A stretch of DNA of 64,000 nt, taken from assembly GCA_034231615.1 (NCBI GenBank), contig CM067318.1, positions 37,109,382 through 37,173,381 on the forward strand, in the 5' to 3' direction. Each line of letters starts with the position of its first letter. Positions within the stretch are counted from its first letter, which is position 1. Position numbers and translations under genes: made by a program. Positions 9,355 to 21,395 of this stretch are shown here, piece after piece. This DNA is from Meghimatium bilineatum (Eukaryota > Mollusca > Gastropoda > Stylommatophora > Philomycidae). The notes under the pieces are model-generated. The model was not told the DNA's origin. It ran no database searches and saw only the letters and a list, made by a program, of their open reading frames with translations.

Positions 9355-11594
9355 ATAATCTGAATATTGTTGCATTTAGTGAAACGTGGTTTGCAGATGA
9401 GGGTCAGTTGACAGAGATAGGTGGAGGGTATACATTCTTCTGGATAGGACGTATAAACACAGACAGGCGTGAATCAGGTGTTGGTTTTGCTATAAAATCA
9501 TCTCTGGTGCAGAAACTTCCAGGTCTGCCTCGAGGAATTAGCGATCGCTTGACGTCGTTGCGATTGAAAGTGAGCAAAAATACATCGGGATCACCACCTC
9601 TATTAAATGCCGATTCGTCGAAGCTTCTCACTGACAAAAATGACATCTTAAATCGTTGGGTTGAACATTTTGAAGAAATCATAAACAAACCATCAGTAAT
9701 AAATGAAGTAGTCATAAACAGAATACCACAACTTGGGATAAGAGAAGAACTCGATATACCTCCAAGCAGTCAAGAGGTTGTGATAGTGATTAAATAAATG
9801 TCATATGATAAAGCTCCTGGTTTGGTTGCCTTACCTGCTGAAATTTATAAAAATGGCGGACCACTGCTGATTAAAAAACTAACTGACATTTTTGGTAATT
9901 TCTGGAACTCAGGTACATTGCCTCAAAATCTAAAAGATGCTTCTATAGTGCACCTATATAAAGGCAAAGGTACCACACAGTCTTGCAATAATCACAGGGT
10001 ATATCACTTTTATCTATAGCTGGTAAAATTCTTGCTCGTGACATACTCAATAGATTAAATAACTCACTATTAAACGAGTTACTCCCTGAGAGTCAGTGCG
10101 GATTTCGTGCAGGTCGTGGTAGAGTTGATATATTCGATGCACGACAAATTCAGGAAAAGTCACAAGAGCAACATAGTGAACTCTTAGCAACATTTGTGGA
10201 CTTAACTAAAGCATTCGATACCGTTAACAGAGAAGGACTGTGGAAGGTGCATACAAAGTTCGGATGTCCCCTAAAACTACTCACTGTGATACGAAAATTT
10301 CATGACGGTATGATGGCTAGTATTATCTGCGACGGAGGAGTATCTTCTGCATTCCCTGTCACAAATGGTGTAAAGCAGGGATGTGTCCTGGCCCCTACTC
10401 TTTTCAGCCTGTTATTTACGGCCATGTTAACGGAAGCACACCATAGTAATGAAACAGCTGGCATAATTATCAATTACAGAACAGATGGTGGTCTTTTCAA
10501 TTTACGTCGTCTAAAAGCAAAAACGAAAATTAAATCTAGTACTGTTAGAGAATTACTTTATGCTGACGACTGTGCATTGTATGCTGACTCTGTCGTAAAC
10601 ATGCAGAGCTCCATAGACCGCTTCTCACAGTCCTGCAACAACTGTTGCCTCACTACTAACAAACAAAAAAACAACAGAAGTCATGCACCAAGCAACATCA
10701 AATAGCCAACATACTGTTATTTCTATCATCGTCAATCAGGAAAAACTGCAGGTAGTCGACAATTTTACTTACATTGGAAGCTCTCTCTCTCGTGATGTCA
10801 ACATTGATGTGGAAATTAACAATAGACTGGCAAAAGCTAGTGCTGTATTTGGCAGATTACGCAACAATGTATGGGACAGAAGAGGTATAAGAACAGCCAC
10901 CAAACTACAAGTATATCATGCTGCTGTTATACCAACCCTACTATACGCTTGTGAAACGTGGACAGTGTATGCTAGACATGCAAGAAAGTTAAATCATTTC
11001 CATTTTACCTGCCTACGTAAATTACTAAACATCCATTGGTGGGACAAAGTACCAGACTACGAGGTCTTGGAAAAATCAACCTCAATAAGCATCCAAACAA
11101 TACTTATGAAGGCGCAAGCACGCTGGGCAGGCCATCTTGTGCGTATGGAGAACTCGCGTCTGCCAAAACAAATATATTATGGAGCACTCAAGGCAGGATT
11201 TCGAAAAGCTGGTGGACAGAAAAAGCGCTTCAAAGACACGCTCAAGTCATCACTGAAACATCTTAACATTGATGTAGACGCTTGGGAGAGCCTCGCTCAG
11301 GATGGAACAGCATGGCGTTACAGCATTAGAACGGGAGCACTGGCGGCGGAAGAGTCCAGACAAGATACTGCAAGACAGAAGCGGGCACGTAGAAAAGAAA
11401 AAAAAACATCTCAACCTCACATAGATACCCTCTATTGTTGTCAATTCTGTAAAAGAACATTTTGTGCACGCATTGGATTTGTTAGTCATTTAAAAACGCA
11501 CTATTAACTTTATTATTTGTATTATTTATTGTTATTATTATTATGGTTGAGTTTTTGGTCATCGTCCATTACGACGGACGAACATCATCATCAT
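9355..11594 (+). pseudogene. LINE-A retrotransposon, RT to 3' end, internally deleted
   Basis: Begins with a second copy of the endonuclease segment (GGGYTFFWIGRINTDRRESG), then jumps after SDRLTSLRL straight to the RT linker (SKLLTDKNDILNRWVEHFEE), so the rest of the endonuclease is deleted. RT motifs in order: KAPGLVALPAEIYK; YKGKGTTQSCNNHR (stop near 10018); DLTKAFDTVNREGLWK; NGVKQGCVLAPTLFSLL; YADDCALYAD with the catalytic YADD at about 10559. After a frame change: VDNFTYIGSSLS, VIPTLLYACETWTVYAR, RWAGHLVRM and GGQKKRFKDTLKSSL. The protein ends at 11507 with a C-x2-C-x12-H-x3-H knuckle. The 3' UTR ends GACGGACGAACATCATCATCAT at about 11594. Four frame segments and several stops make it non-functional. 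Confidence 0.93.
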
Positions 11595-12042
11595 GTATGG
11601 GAAGGTTTGATTGGTTCTTTTTATTGCTAGTTGTCATGCTCAACACTAACCTCATACCTATTATTAGTCTCTTATGAGATGCATAGCAGATCAGAGCGTT
11701 AATATTCTTTGCTCCTCCTTCTGACACTGTCAACACACGAAATGATTGAACCATCCCTCTTTAGATAACGTAACCTCATAATTAACACTACGGAGAATAC
11801 ACAACAAACCACACCGCCGCCCGTTTTTTAATATGACAGTAGAACTAAGAAAACTATTTGATTACTCAAAATATTTCATACGTAAGCTTGGGTTTTTTCT
11901 TCAAAACTGCCTATGTGCAAAGTATGACGGCAATATGGAGGGGGGGGGAGGAGAGATGGTGACCATTCATGTTGATGTATTGACCATCCACTTCTGTAAA
12001 CCCCGTATACCCACCGTTTTCCTAGAAAAAAACCCACTGTAT
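11595..12042. other. No gene seen
   Basis: Intergenic DNA with a G run at 11940-11949. The 117-codon frame starting at 11833 is carried by the adjacent AT microsatellite and is not convincing. Confidence 0.6.
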
Positions 12043-12043
12043 T

Positions 12044-12090
<47 letters not shown>

Positions 12091-12107
12091 TTATATATAT
12101 ATATATA
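12043..12107. repeat. (AT)n microsatellite
   Basis: About 30 AT units with a short TTTATTTA interruption, directly 5' to a LINE-A tail. Confidence 0.95.
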
Positions 12108-12375
12108 TGGCGCTATACAGTCAAAAATAACGCATCATCTTGTGAAAAGAGGAGAAATGTTGCAGCCCAACACGGAGAGTAGCTAGAAAGGTCACTGATA
12201 GATCAAAATCCGTCTACGGTGGTCATTCCATGCCCGAACTGCACAAGAACATTTACAACTCGAATAGGGCTCATTAGACATCTACGAACTATTAGACATG
12301 GTCATAATTCTAACTGAATTTTCAAAAGTGGATGTAAAAATGGTCATCATCACTTGTGATGGACGAACACACAAA
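12108..12375 (+). pseudogene. LINE-A 3' end fragment
   Basis: Reads WRYTVKNNASSCEKRRN and, after a stop and frame change, IPCPNCTRTFTTRIGLIRHL, the zinc knuckle that ends LINE-A. The 3' UTR ends GTGATGGACGAACAC and passes into a CA microsatellite where the other copies have (ATC)n. It begins exactly at the AT tract. Confidence 0.85.
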
Positions 12376-12400
12376 CACACACGCACACACACACACAGAT
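12362..12400. repeat. (CA)n microsatellite
   Basis: CACACA repeats at the 3' end of the LINE-A tail. A second short GTGTGTGT run lies at 12460-12468. Confidence 0.9.
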
Positions 12401-12654
12401 ATGTATGTATTCATTATTACATGATGGTAAAGCTGTCCCTTGTGTAAACGTAGATTTATGTGTGTGTGTCATCAAGGAATAATTTTGATAACAATATGTT
12501 TATGTAATAAATCTCTGTTTTGTCATCCTCATGTTTCGTTATGACCTAACCCTTGTTTGTACCACAAACTATGGTATTATTATAATTAATTTTATTTAAG
12601 GTACTCTTATGGTGAGGCGCGCTTTTTTCAAACGCGGACATGGTCCAATATCTC

Positions 12655-12880
12655 TCCTCTTCTTCTGCGTTCGTTTTCAGACTCCTGAATATTAGCATTA
12701 TGTAGTTCGGAGAACGAAGTGCATTGTGTCATAGCTTATATCTTAGCTGCGATATCTGCGCTTTTCGATCTGACACATCCTATTACTTTGACCTTTTTGG
12801 GGATGAAACAACCAACGCGAGCCCATGACCTGCTTAGTCGCCTCTTACAACATAATTGGCAGGTAATAATGTCGCAATTG
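12655..12880 (-). mobile_element. SINE-B copy
   Basis: On the minus strand: a 5' region with GTTGTAAGAGGCGACTAAGC, then GGATGTGTCAGATCGAAAAG, CGCAGATATCGCAGC and TATGACACAATGCA, and the 3' end GAACGCAGAAGAAGAGGAG. Same order of blocks as the other SINE-B copies. No clear target-site duplication. Confidence 0.75.
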
Positions 12881-13438
12881 TTTACCCCCCCCCCTTTCTG
12901 CCATAACCACCGAATTATATATTCAATTCGTTTTTGTCATCACAATGTTAATATTGGAATCATAGTGACTAGATTATCTGTAACAGTACCCCCCCCCCCT
13001 TTTTGTGGCTGAAAGGCGCATACCTCGCCATAAGATAGGTCTACTTTCTTTATATTAAAAAGAAAAACTGAAGAAGGGTGATTATTTCGGTAAACAGTGA
13101 ATATACTATATATTCACAAATATATTCATAATTTTCGTATTGCAGGAATGGCAAAGAAACGAACAATATATATGGTGTCCCTATAAGCTACAGTTTACTC
13201 CATTTGTGTACTTTGAATTGCAGGTGCTTAACATGACTAGCATACCACCTAAGGACAAAGATGGTGCCATAGACCTCCCACTCTAACATCTACGCTTCCT
13301 TTTCTCACGTACTGTCTTTGTAATAAAGGAAAGTGATAATTTGTCATGTGTATCACGTTACAGAAAACCAAAACTGATCATCAACTACTCAATAAATTAC
13401 AGCGACCATGACTAACCCTTATACATAATAATACTAGA
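12881..13438. other. No gene seen; poly-C tracts
   Basis: Two C-runs (12886-12894, 12990-12999) and AT-rich DNA. No coding support. Confidence 0.55.
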
Positions 13439-13625
13439 CAACACAATGTGAAAATTATATTCCTTACAACTCTCCCACATGTTAAAATTATATTCCTTAC
13501 AACTCTCCCACCTGTGTTAATATATATTCCTTACAACTCCCCCACCTGTGTTAAAATTATATTCCTTACAACTTTCCACCTGTGTTAAAATTATATTCCT
13601 TACAACTCTCCCAAATGTGTTAAAA
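13439..13625. repeat. About 35-bp minisatellite, 5 copies
   Basis: Tandem units of AAAATTATATTCCTTACAAC plus TCTCCCACCTGTGTT. The third copy carries small changes. Confidence 0.92.
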
Positions 13626-13639
13626 TGAATAAATGGTAG

Positions 13640-14440
13640 AATTTTTTCTGGCAAAGAATGCCGCAATAAAAGCGAGCACATGGCTCAAAAGAAACAACAG
13701 ATTAATGTTTTTGAGATTGTTGAATAGTCCAATGTGAGATGAATAACTTCTAAATCCATAAATGTGATCCATAAATGCCCAGTGAATCCAAGGTGGAGAA
13801 AGCGAACAATATATAACCCAAGCATGTAATTATTGAGCACTGTGAACATTCTGCAGTTATGTTGAATGGTGTACAGGATTTTTTATTTATTTAAGATCAA
13901 AACTTGCAAAATGAAATGCCCGAAGAAGGCCATTGGAATCACCAGACTCAGCCAAAATGTGCAATGAGAACATCAGAAAGATAATAGATAAAAACAGATA
14001 AAATAGTTTGGACAATGGAGGGAGGGGGTTTAAATTTCAGTAACTATTACTAATATGGACGTTTTTATAAGAATTGTCTATTGTCATAACGTCCACACTT
14101 GCCGCTGAGCGTAGAGGTTTGTACAGAAGATGTAGTCTGTGTTCCAGAGCCAGGTGTATTGCTATGGATGTAGTGCAGTCATGTTTATTCAGGATGGTCT
14201 TGATGTTGTCTATCTTTTCCTATGTCTGCCCTTGGCTTTGTATCATTATTAAAACCTTGTTATAAGCTATTGTGGGACCGTTCATCCTCATAAGACGTCA
14301 AAACAATTGTATCTGTTGTTTATATACTTGATGCACTATGTTATACTTAGTATCCGTCTGATGTTCTAATTGCGCACCTTGTCGAATCTAGTGACTCAAA
14401 TAGCCTTACTTAGACATTTCATAAGTTTCGATCTTTCTCT
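13640..14440. other. No gene seen
   Basis: No recognisable coding sequence. The 63-codon frame at 14074-14265 has no similarity I recognise. Confidence 0.5.
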
Positions 14441-14442
14441 TA

Positions 14443-15060
14443 TGTGTTGGTGTTAGTTGCCAAGTCTGACAATGGTAGCATAGTGTTGGCACAAAGATGC
14501 TCTTACTTATGTGTAGGTGTTAGTTGCCAAGTCTGACAATGGTAGCATAGTGTTGGTACAAAGATGATCTTACTTATGTATAGGTGTTAGTTGCCAAGTC
14601 TGACAGTGGTAGCATAATGTTGACACAAAGATGTTCTTATTTATGTGTTTCTTTACTTCCATATCGTTTTTGGGTGCTTTAGCAAAAGTGACATCTGGTA
14701 TATCACAATATTTTCATTTTGACATCTTGTTTCTATCTCTCAATTGACTCGTCTGTCTTCTGTGAAGATACTTCGTAGGTGCTTGAACTCTTTGACTTGT
14801 ATTATTTTGGTGTTCTCTATTTGAATGTTTAAATGCTATGTTGATCTCGTTATTTGCATAGTTTCTGCCTTTTGTCTATTGATCCGCTTGTTGTATTTAT
14901 TGCATATTCTTGATAGTGAGTTGATGTGAGTTTGCAGTTTTTCTTCATCATCATACATGATGTTTTTATCGTCAGTGAAAAGCTGTTTATTGAGTTTTGT
15001 ATACGTTGTTCATTCTCTGTTGTTTCATAAATCAGAAGTTGTATAAGAATACGCATATAA
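14443..15060 (-). pseudogene. LINE-B-type RT fragment with internal 68-bp triplication
   Basis: Minus-strand frames give LFTDDKNIMYDDEEKLQTH (the RT catalytic block, with YADD changed to FTDD), SRICNKYNKRINRQKAETM and IIQVKEFKHLRSIFTEDRR. Then comes PTLCYHCQTWQL, equivalent to MPTLCYQCQTW in the LINE-B copy at 41754-43120. The PTLCYHCQTW part is repeated three times as a 68-bp tandem array (14443-14640), so a minisatellite has grown inside coding sequence. Stops and frameshifts throughout. Confidence 0.8.
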
Positions 15061-15109
15061 ATTCTACTACATATGACTGTATGTAAAAATAAGATGACAG
15101 CTATGTTGA

Positions 15110-15556
15110 TGGAAAAGATCTAAAGATAGTAAGAAACATGTATTGGAAACAAACAGCTGTGTCGAGGATTGACGGTAATGTAGGAGAATTTCAAAAGATA
15201 GAGATGGGCATCAGACAAGGATGTGTAATGTCACCAGATCTTTTCTTTCTGTATACAGAGGATATTATGTGAGACTTAGAAAGCATGCTAGGAACAGCAG
15301 TTGGAGGTTACAAAATCTGAATAATCTAAGATATGCTGACGATACAGTTCTGATTACAGGGAGAGAACAAGAAGTTTAAAGCTTGTTGGACATGGTAGTA
15401 AAAATAGTGAAAACAAAGCTCTCAGTCTAAACCAAAGTAATGGCTTTTTCAAGAAATACACACCGCCAAAATACAGCATTACTATCTATGATTCAGCATT
15501 AAATCATGGGGATAAAGTCAAGTATCTTGGCACCATTTTAACATCAGATGGCAGGT
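15110..15556 (+). pseudogene. LINE-R reverse transcriptase fragment
   Basis: Reads DLKIVRNMYWKQTAVSRIDG, then EMGIRQGCVMSPDLFFLYTE, then LRYADDTVLITGREQEV with the catalytic YADD, and after frameshifts GDKVKYLGTILTSDGR. These are consecutive RT palm/thumb blocks of RTE-like LINEs. Truncated at both ends and frameshifted. It lies divergently from the LINE-B fragment at 14443-15060. Confidence 0.85.
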
Positions 15557-16282
15557 GATCCAATTAGTAACAGTAATTACAGTAACAGTAACTGTAACAA
15601 TGAAACAGTAACCATATGATTTTTTTAAATTGACAGAACAAGGGGGATCTCATCCACATTTCTCGTTTTTGTATATAGGAAACAATAATTTGTTAAAATA
15701 TTTTAGACAGATGCATACAATTAAAAAAGAATACACTAATTGGTAAATGCAAGTTTAAAGTGAAAGTACATCAGGAGTAGATTTTCAACTTTGCTTTGAC
15801 ACAATAATTAATTAAAACAAATCTGTTGACAACTGTGCATATATTCTCCCCTTCATTGCAAACGTAAAACCACCTTCTATAAATTGAAAACCACCTTCTA
15901 TAAAGTGGGAAGTTCTCTGTTTAATGTGACTAAATTATAATTTTATTAATGAAGCGTTATGTTTAGTCAGTGTGACTATCTAAGACACAATAGTCAAGTT
16001 TTATTCCAGTAAACAGAGCCCTATTTCTATCTCGTGATCACAGTTCAGGAAAGTAAGATTGCTCTTGAGATGTCAATATTAGGACTAGTAAGAAAAACCA
16101 AAACACAAACAATGCGTGGTGTGGACTGTGCTATGTGGTTTAGATCAGTGGTGCCAATGTGGTATGGAAAATCAAGAAAGTTAGTGGTACTGTTATTGTT
16201 GCCTATCATGCACATCGTAAAATGTGACTAAGAAGGTTTTGGGTGGTTGAGTTGGCTCTCCTATTCAATAGAGGATCATGTT
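15557..16282. other. No gene seen
   Basis: Short simple-sequence stretch (AGTAACAGTAAC) at 15566-15610; the rest is featureless AT-rich DNA. Confidence 0.5.
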
Positions 16283-16436
16283 ATCCAGAAGTCATGCTGA
16301 AGTTGGGCGTGTTAGATCGAAAGGCGCAGATATCGCAACCATGATGTAAATTATGACATACCACATTCCATTCTCCTGATTACATCCTGATAACATACAG
16401 GAGCTTGAGGGCGAACGCATAAAAAGTAGAAGCAGA
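16283..16436 (+). mobile_element. SINE-B copy
   Basis: Blocks CATGCTGAAGTTGGGCGTGT, TAGATCGAAAGGCGCAGATA, ATTACATCCTGATAAC and GCGAACGCATAAAAAGTAGA occur in SINE-B order. Some 5' SINE-B sequence (ACTAAGAAGGTTTTGGGTGG) precedes it at 16226. Confidence 0.7.
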
Positions 16437-17011
16437 TAAAGATCAGTGGTTCTCAAAATGTAATTAGGTCCACGTTTGGGGCTATATATTTGAAGGGAGG
16501 GGGATAATTGCACCAAAAAATGAAACTATGGCGCAGATTCTTCCAGATCTGCGACACAAAAATATGTTTTTGAATACTTCTATCCTTTTACAAAACTGCC
16601 CACTATATCACAGCACAAGGGGGAAACGATGGCTATCTGAAACAGCTCTGGCGGAAAGCTCTACTGCACTGTCTAACTGCTGCACTAGAGCTTTTCTTTG
16701 AACAGTTCAGTTCTTTGATGGAAGCCATATCAGCATCTGACCTGCTGGAAAACGAGGAAGGAGAAAAGAATTATGCGACGCATAAGATATACGATAGTAG
16801 TAATCTTTAAGGAAAGATGACAAGATTTTTTCTGGTCTATAGGAATTAATCTCTAGTGCTTGGAACAACACATCGGCTGGAAATACGAGGGCTGGGGCAA
16901 CACAGTGCAATATAAGGAAAACCGGATTTAGATACAAATGTTGTCAATATGTATACACACGATATACTAGCGAATAGACGCAAAGACATACGACGTTTTG
17001 AATAATAAACT

Positions 17012-17180
17012 CCACCGAAGACGGATGTGTTGGGCCATTGACGCAAATAAAACGGCGACACAACGCATTTCCAATCTCTGGACTACATCCTGCTGGAAAT
17101 ATAGTAGGACCATTGTCCTGTTACAAGAGATATCCAGCGGGAGATTGAGAATGAAAGCCGAAGAAGAAAAAGAAGAAACA
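17012..17180 (+). mobile_element. SINE-B copy (short type)
   Basis: Starts CACCGAAGACGGATGTGTTG, then CATTGACGCAAATAAAACGG, ACTACATCCTGCTGGAAATA and AGAAGAAAAAGAAGAAA. It closely matches 18747-18908, 31101-31256, 59245-59411 and 61567-61740. No obvious target-site duplication. Confidence 0.85.
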
Positions 17181-17583
17181 GTGTTCAGAACAGAATAGAC
17201 TTCTGGAGATAGTGCCCACTGCAAACGTTTGATATTCAACACTGAAACAAAATTATTTTACTTCCAAGGCAGGAAGTCTCCATCTCCTGATGTTTTTTGG
17301 CAGTTGATAAAAACTGTGACTTTATTGGCACTTCATAGAACTAAAAGGTTTAGCTTGATGTGCAATTTTAAATTTAGCTAATTGACAAAATTAGGATCAG
17401 CCTACAACTTATAGCTGTATATTTCCATGTGACAAGACTAAAAAACCTTGGCGGAGATATCCACAGAACTGTAAGTCAATAAATCTTCCATTCTTACAGT
17501 GAGTTCTAAATATGACATGACTGAAAAATCTTGGCGGAGACACAGAACTGTTAAGTCATTTTCATTTTATTGTTTTGTGTCTT
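17181..17583. other. No gene seen; short duplication
   Basis: CTTGGCGGAGA..CACAGAACTGTTAAGTCA-type sequence occurs twice (17446-17480, 17527-17560). No coding support. Confidence 0.45.
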
Positions 17584-17800
17584 ACTAACTCTAACCTTGT
17601 GAAGTAATCATATATGATCAATGTACTTATATATTCATATTCCGTATCCATTCATCTTTCCAATGATATATTACACATACACTATTTATCAATATTAGTA
17701 TGTCAAGTGATACAATGAAAAACACATGTAGGGAAATTGTTCTACTCCTGAAAATTAATTTGGTCCAAACCTAAAAATAATAAAGTCCTGAAAAAGTTAA
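17584..17800 (-). mobile_element. piggyBac-type MITE, truncated copy
   Basis: The minus strand starts at a TTAA (17797-17800) and matches the MITE at 46176-46490 from its terminus (TTAACTTTTTCAGGACTTTA, then TTTGGACCAAATTAATTTT) to the internal GATTACTTCACAAGGTTAGA. The other half is missing. Confidence 0.8.
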
Positions 17801-17929
17801 GAACACAATGTTTTTATGAAGTTTGAAATTATGGTTAGCCTTTTGGTTTCCATCGAAATAGATTTGTGTTTCAGAATTGATGTGCGTTGTCATTTACGAA
17901 TTGCTTTTTGAATTGTTATTATTAAATTA

Positions 17930-18000
17930 TCACTATTTATTACTATTATTAATAATAATTAGTATTTATAATAATAATTATTAATTATTGTTATTATTAA
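17930..18000. repeat. Palindromic (TAA)n/(TTA)n tract
   Basis: Low-complexity AAT/ATT repeats that can pair with themselves. Confidence 0.8.
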
Positions 18001-18089
18001 TATCAAACCGCCATAATATCAAGATGCCCCACAGGTCTAGAACACATAACTGCATATCGAAGCTCAAAATCTATTACTTCACGCAAACA

Positions 18090-18240
18090 CAACAATAAAG
18101 TAGATCAACAGAAATAGAATTACATCTATAACTGTCATTGACAAGCAACAATTAGAACATATCAACAACTTGTATTATCTCGGGTCAGCAATTAACAGCA
18201 TAGAAAAGTGTTCAGAAAGAGATTAGCAATTGCTATACAA
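18090..18240 (+). pseudogene. Probable LINE RT fragment
   Basis: Reads LEHINNLYYLGSAINSIEKC, resembling the FCYLGSxIxxxGxC block of RTE-like RT proteins. Short and frameshifted; it ends where an inverted-repeat element begins. Confidence 0.5.
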
Positions 18241-18245
18241 AAATC

Positions 18246-18560
18246 GGTACAATACAAGAATCAGTGGACAAATCATGTGACAACATACGAACTTTTTAAT
18301 TTCATAAGCTATTACACTATCTTGGAAACTTAAAAAGTCGTAACTTAAAATTCCGATCTAGCGATTTGCGCGCAATGAACTGACCATCCACTTCCCACTC
18401 AGTGTGCAGCGTGCATGTGGAGTGGTCAGGGGCTCTCATCCGCGCAACGTGTATAATATTGGATGCGTCGGTATATGCATCTTTATCGGAATTTCGTTCC
18501 GTTTAATTATGTTAGCTATTTGTTCCGTAGAAACTTGTCCACTGATTCTTGTATTGTACC
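18246..18560. mobile_element. Inverted-repeat element (26-bp perfect TIRs)
   Basis: Positions 18246-18271 are the exact reverse complement of 18535-18560 (outer end GGTACAATACAAGAATCAGT). The 315-bp unit has no coding sequence, which fits a MITE. No convincing target-site duplication is seen. Confidence 0.75.
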
Positions 18561-18734
18561 CAAAAGTCACCGATTAAAAATCTATGGCATTGGGTAAATA
18601 CAAAACCAACTACTATATTAAGAAACTATATTTTTTTCATCGACGACATATGATTGTGAGACTTTCGTTGTTACATCCAAAATGGAAAAGCAAAATTAAA
18701 TATTTGAAATGGGCTGCTATAGAAAGAAATCAAT

Positions 18735-18920
18735 AATATTTTATACCCCACCGAAGACGGATGTGTTGGGCGCATTGGCGCAAATAAAACGGCGACACAA
18801 AGCATTTCATTCTCTGGAATACATCCTGCTGGAAATCTAGTAGGACCGTGATCCTCCTGTAAGGGAGATCCAGCGGGAGTTTGAGAATGAAATCTGAAAA
18901 AGAAGAAAAATATTTTATAC
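18735..18920 (+). mobile_element. SINE-B copy with 12-bp target-site duplication
   Basis: A 162-bp body (18747-18908) begins CCCACCGAAGACGGATGTGT and ends CTGAAAAAGAAGAAA. Exact AATATTTTATAC occurs on both sides (18735-18746, 18909-18920). This defines both ends of the short SINE-B type and shows retroposition. Confidence 0.92.
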
Positions 18921-19540
18921 AGAAAGACGATCAACACAGACGTCTATAAAAACCTTAACATAAAAGAAGATTGTCTTCTCCAAGCTATCAAAAAGCGAAA
19001 GCTGTGTTAACCATATAAAAAGACAATGGGTTAGAAATATTAATTATGGAGATAAAGATTATAGGAGAGGACAAGAAGCAGGCATCTTTTTGTATCTAGA
19101 AGCCCGTTGTTAGAAATACTGTTAGTAATATAATTGTATCAAGGTAGAATTGATATCTTTAGATCGCAGAAGAAATTACGCATGTTAAGCGAGAGAGAAT
19201 GAAAAAAAAAACACTTCATATATAAATATAGTACAATGGAGCAAACAAGGTAATGTAATCAAGCAATTTGATCGCATAAACATGTCGAATGAAGTTTAAC
19301 AGCGAAGTACAATAGGTTACATGTTTTTTAAGAGAATTGATTGCATTGAGACAATGACTATCTCCTAGCACCTCTCAGATAGTCAGCGGTGATGTCACCA
19401 CACATTGACACGAAGAAGTCTAGCCCGGACAGGTAGAATTCAAGGCAATTTGAAGAGTCAATGTTCCCGTATAAATAGACAATATTAAGGTATACTTGTG
19501 TCTAGAGTACACAATAAATGCAAAAATTAACGGAAATAGG
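18921..19540. other. No gene seen
   Basis: AT-rich DNA with no recognisable features. Confidence 0.5.
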
Positions 19541-19655
19541 TATGTGTTACCAATGTTATAGACACACCATACCAACAATGTTATAGACACACCATACCAA
19601 CAATGTTATAGACACACCATACCAACAATGTTATAGACCCACCATACCAACAATG
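19541..19655. repeat. 25-bp minisatellite, about 4.5 copies
   Basis: Tandem ACCAACAATGTTATAGACAC plus ACCAT. Confidence 0.95.
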
Positions 19656-19769
19656 GGACAATGACGGGCGACGTTTAGACTATAACCTTCATTAGGATGG
19701 GAGACAAATGCAAAACAAATAATATACTAAATATGAGAAAGCACATATGGTGTGACGATATGACATGAC

Positions 19770-20010
19770 ACTCTACAACCTTAGTGCCCACTACATGACA
19801 TTGTACCCTACAACTAGAGTGCCCAGCACATGACATGGGAATATACAACCAGAGTGCCCAGCACGACATGGGAATACCAGAGTGCCCAGCACGACATGGG
19901 AATACCAGCGTGCCCAGCACATCACATGGCACTCTACAACCTGAGTGCCCAGCACATGACATGGCACTCTACAACCTGAGTTCCCAGCACATGGCATGGT
20001 ACCCTACATA
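19770..20010. repeat. About 35-bp minisatellite, 6-7 copies
   Basis: Units of ACATGACATGGCACTCTACA plus ACCTGAGTGCCCAGC, with length variants of 25-36 bp. It keeps cysteine/histidine-rich frames open on the minus strand, which are artefacts of the repeat. Confidence 0.92.
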
Positions 20011-20577
20011 GAGTACGTCAGTTGTCTATAGTTTACAAAAGCTCTGGAAAACATTTCCACTTTAAAAATAAGATTTCAGTGAAACACCCATTTGGTGCTG
20101 AAAGTAAAATTCTCTCTGAATTTTCTCCCTGCCAAAACAAAAACAAGAGTGATCAATTAGTGCTTTCTCTGTGTTTTATCCTTATCTTGAATTATTTGCT
20201 TCCTTGCAGTTGAAACGTCGATTCACTATATTATTGTATTTTTTAGTTAAACTCACTAATAAGCGTTTCCACATTTCTATTTCACCTCTAAAAGATATGG
20301 CCTAGTGAGTGTTATGAGGTGTCAAACTCCACACACCCTTACGATAGAATATCCCATGTAATAACCTTTACCGTCATTTAACTGCCTTGAACTTTCCTTT
20401 TTATGTGGACACTCTCCGTAATAGCTGTGACATTTACTGTAACCATTTTTATATCAGAACATTTTCTATTTCAACCATATTAAACTATAAGGTTAGGACT
20501 TTTATGAAGTTCGTGTCATCTAGTGTGAGTGTGTGTGTGTGAGTTTGCGTGTGTGTCTAGTTAAAAAATAAATTTCC

Positions 20578-20987
20578 ATTGTCGCCATATCATCAACATT
20601 CTTACTCAGTAGACAACTTACAGACCTACCCGAAGTTGACAACACCTTAAAGTCTGTACCAGAACAAACCCATGTGAAAGTAATACTAAGCCAGGACGAA
20701 CAGAACAGTGTGTAATGAAGGATAGTCACAGTCAGTTTTCTTGACGAGGAATATCCACAAGACATATGGGTCAAACTACTTAATGAACTGTCTTACCAGT
20801 ATAGGGTAACCATGCGAGTGGATACCCTCTAACTGTTAAATACCAGGAAATGAAAAAGCAGACCAACTGGCTAAGTAAAGTACTACCGAAGACCAACCAG
20901 ATATACCAATCACCTACCATCAGAAAAAACAGATGATCAAGTCAATAAGAAAGCCACAAACACCAACACAAGATGACTATCACATCT
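20578..20987 (+). pseudogene. LINE-J RNase H region fragment
   Basis: Frames give LPEVDNTLKSVPEQTHVKVI, then NEKADQLAK with shifts, and KSIRKPQTPTQDDYH. The last piece (TCAATAAGAAAGCCACAAAC at 20940-20959) is identical to the start of the LINE-J insert at 4243. Decayed. Its 3' end passes directly into the next minisatellite. Confidence 0.7.
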
Positions 20988-21395
20988 TGTGATACATACA
21001 CACTTTTCTAACGTGACACTGACACATGCTTATTTTGTGATACACACATACTTTTTTAAGATGACACTGACACATGCTTATCTTGTGATACACACATACT
21101 TTTCTAACGTGACACTGACACATGCTTATCTTGTGATACACACATACTTTTTTAACGTGACACTGACACATATGCATATCTTGTGATACACACATACTTT
21201 TCTAACGTGACAATGACACACATGCTTATCTTGTGATAGACACATACTTTTTTAACGTGACACTGACACATATGCTTATCTTGTGATACACACATACTTT
21301 TTTAACGTGACACTGACACATATCCTTATCTTGTGATACACACTGTTCTAATTGACACTGACACATATGTTTATCTTGTGATACACACATACTTA
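20988..21395. repeat. 46-50 bp minisatellite, about 9 copies
   Basis: Units of TGATACACACATACTTTTTT plus AACGTGACACTGACACATATGCTTATCTTG. Frames on both strands stay open through several units, but only because of the repeat. Confidence 0.93.
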
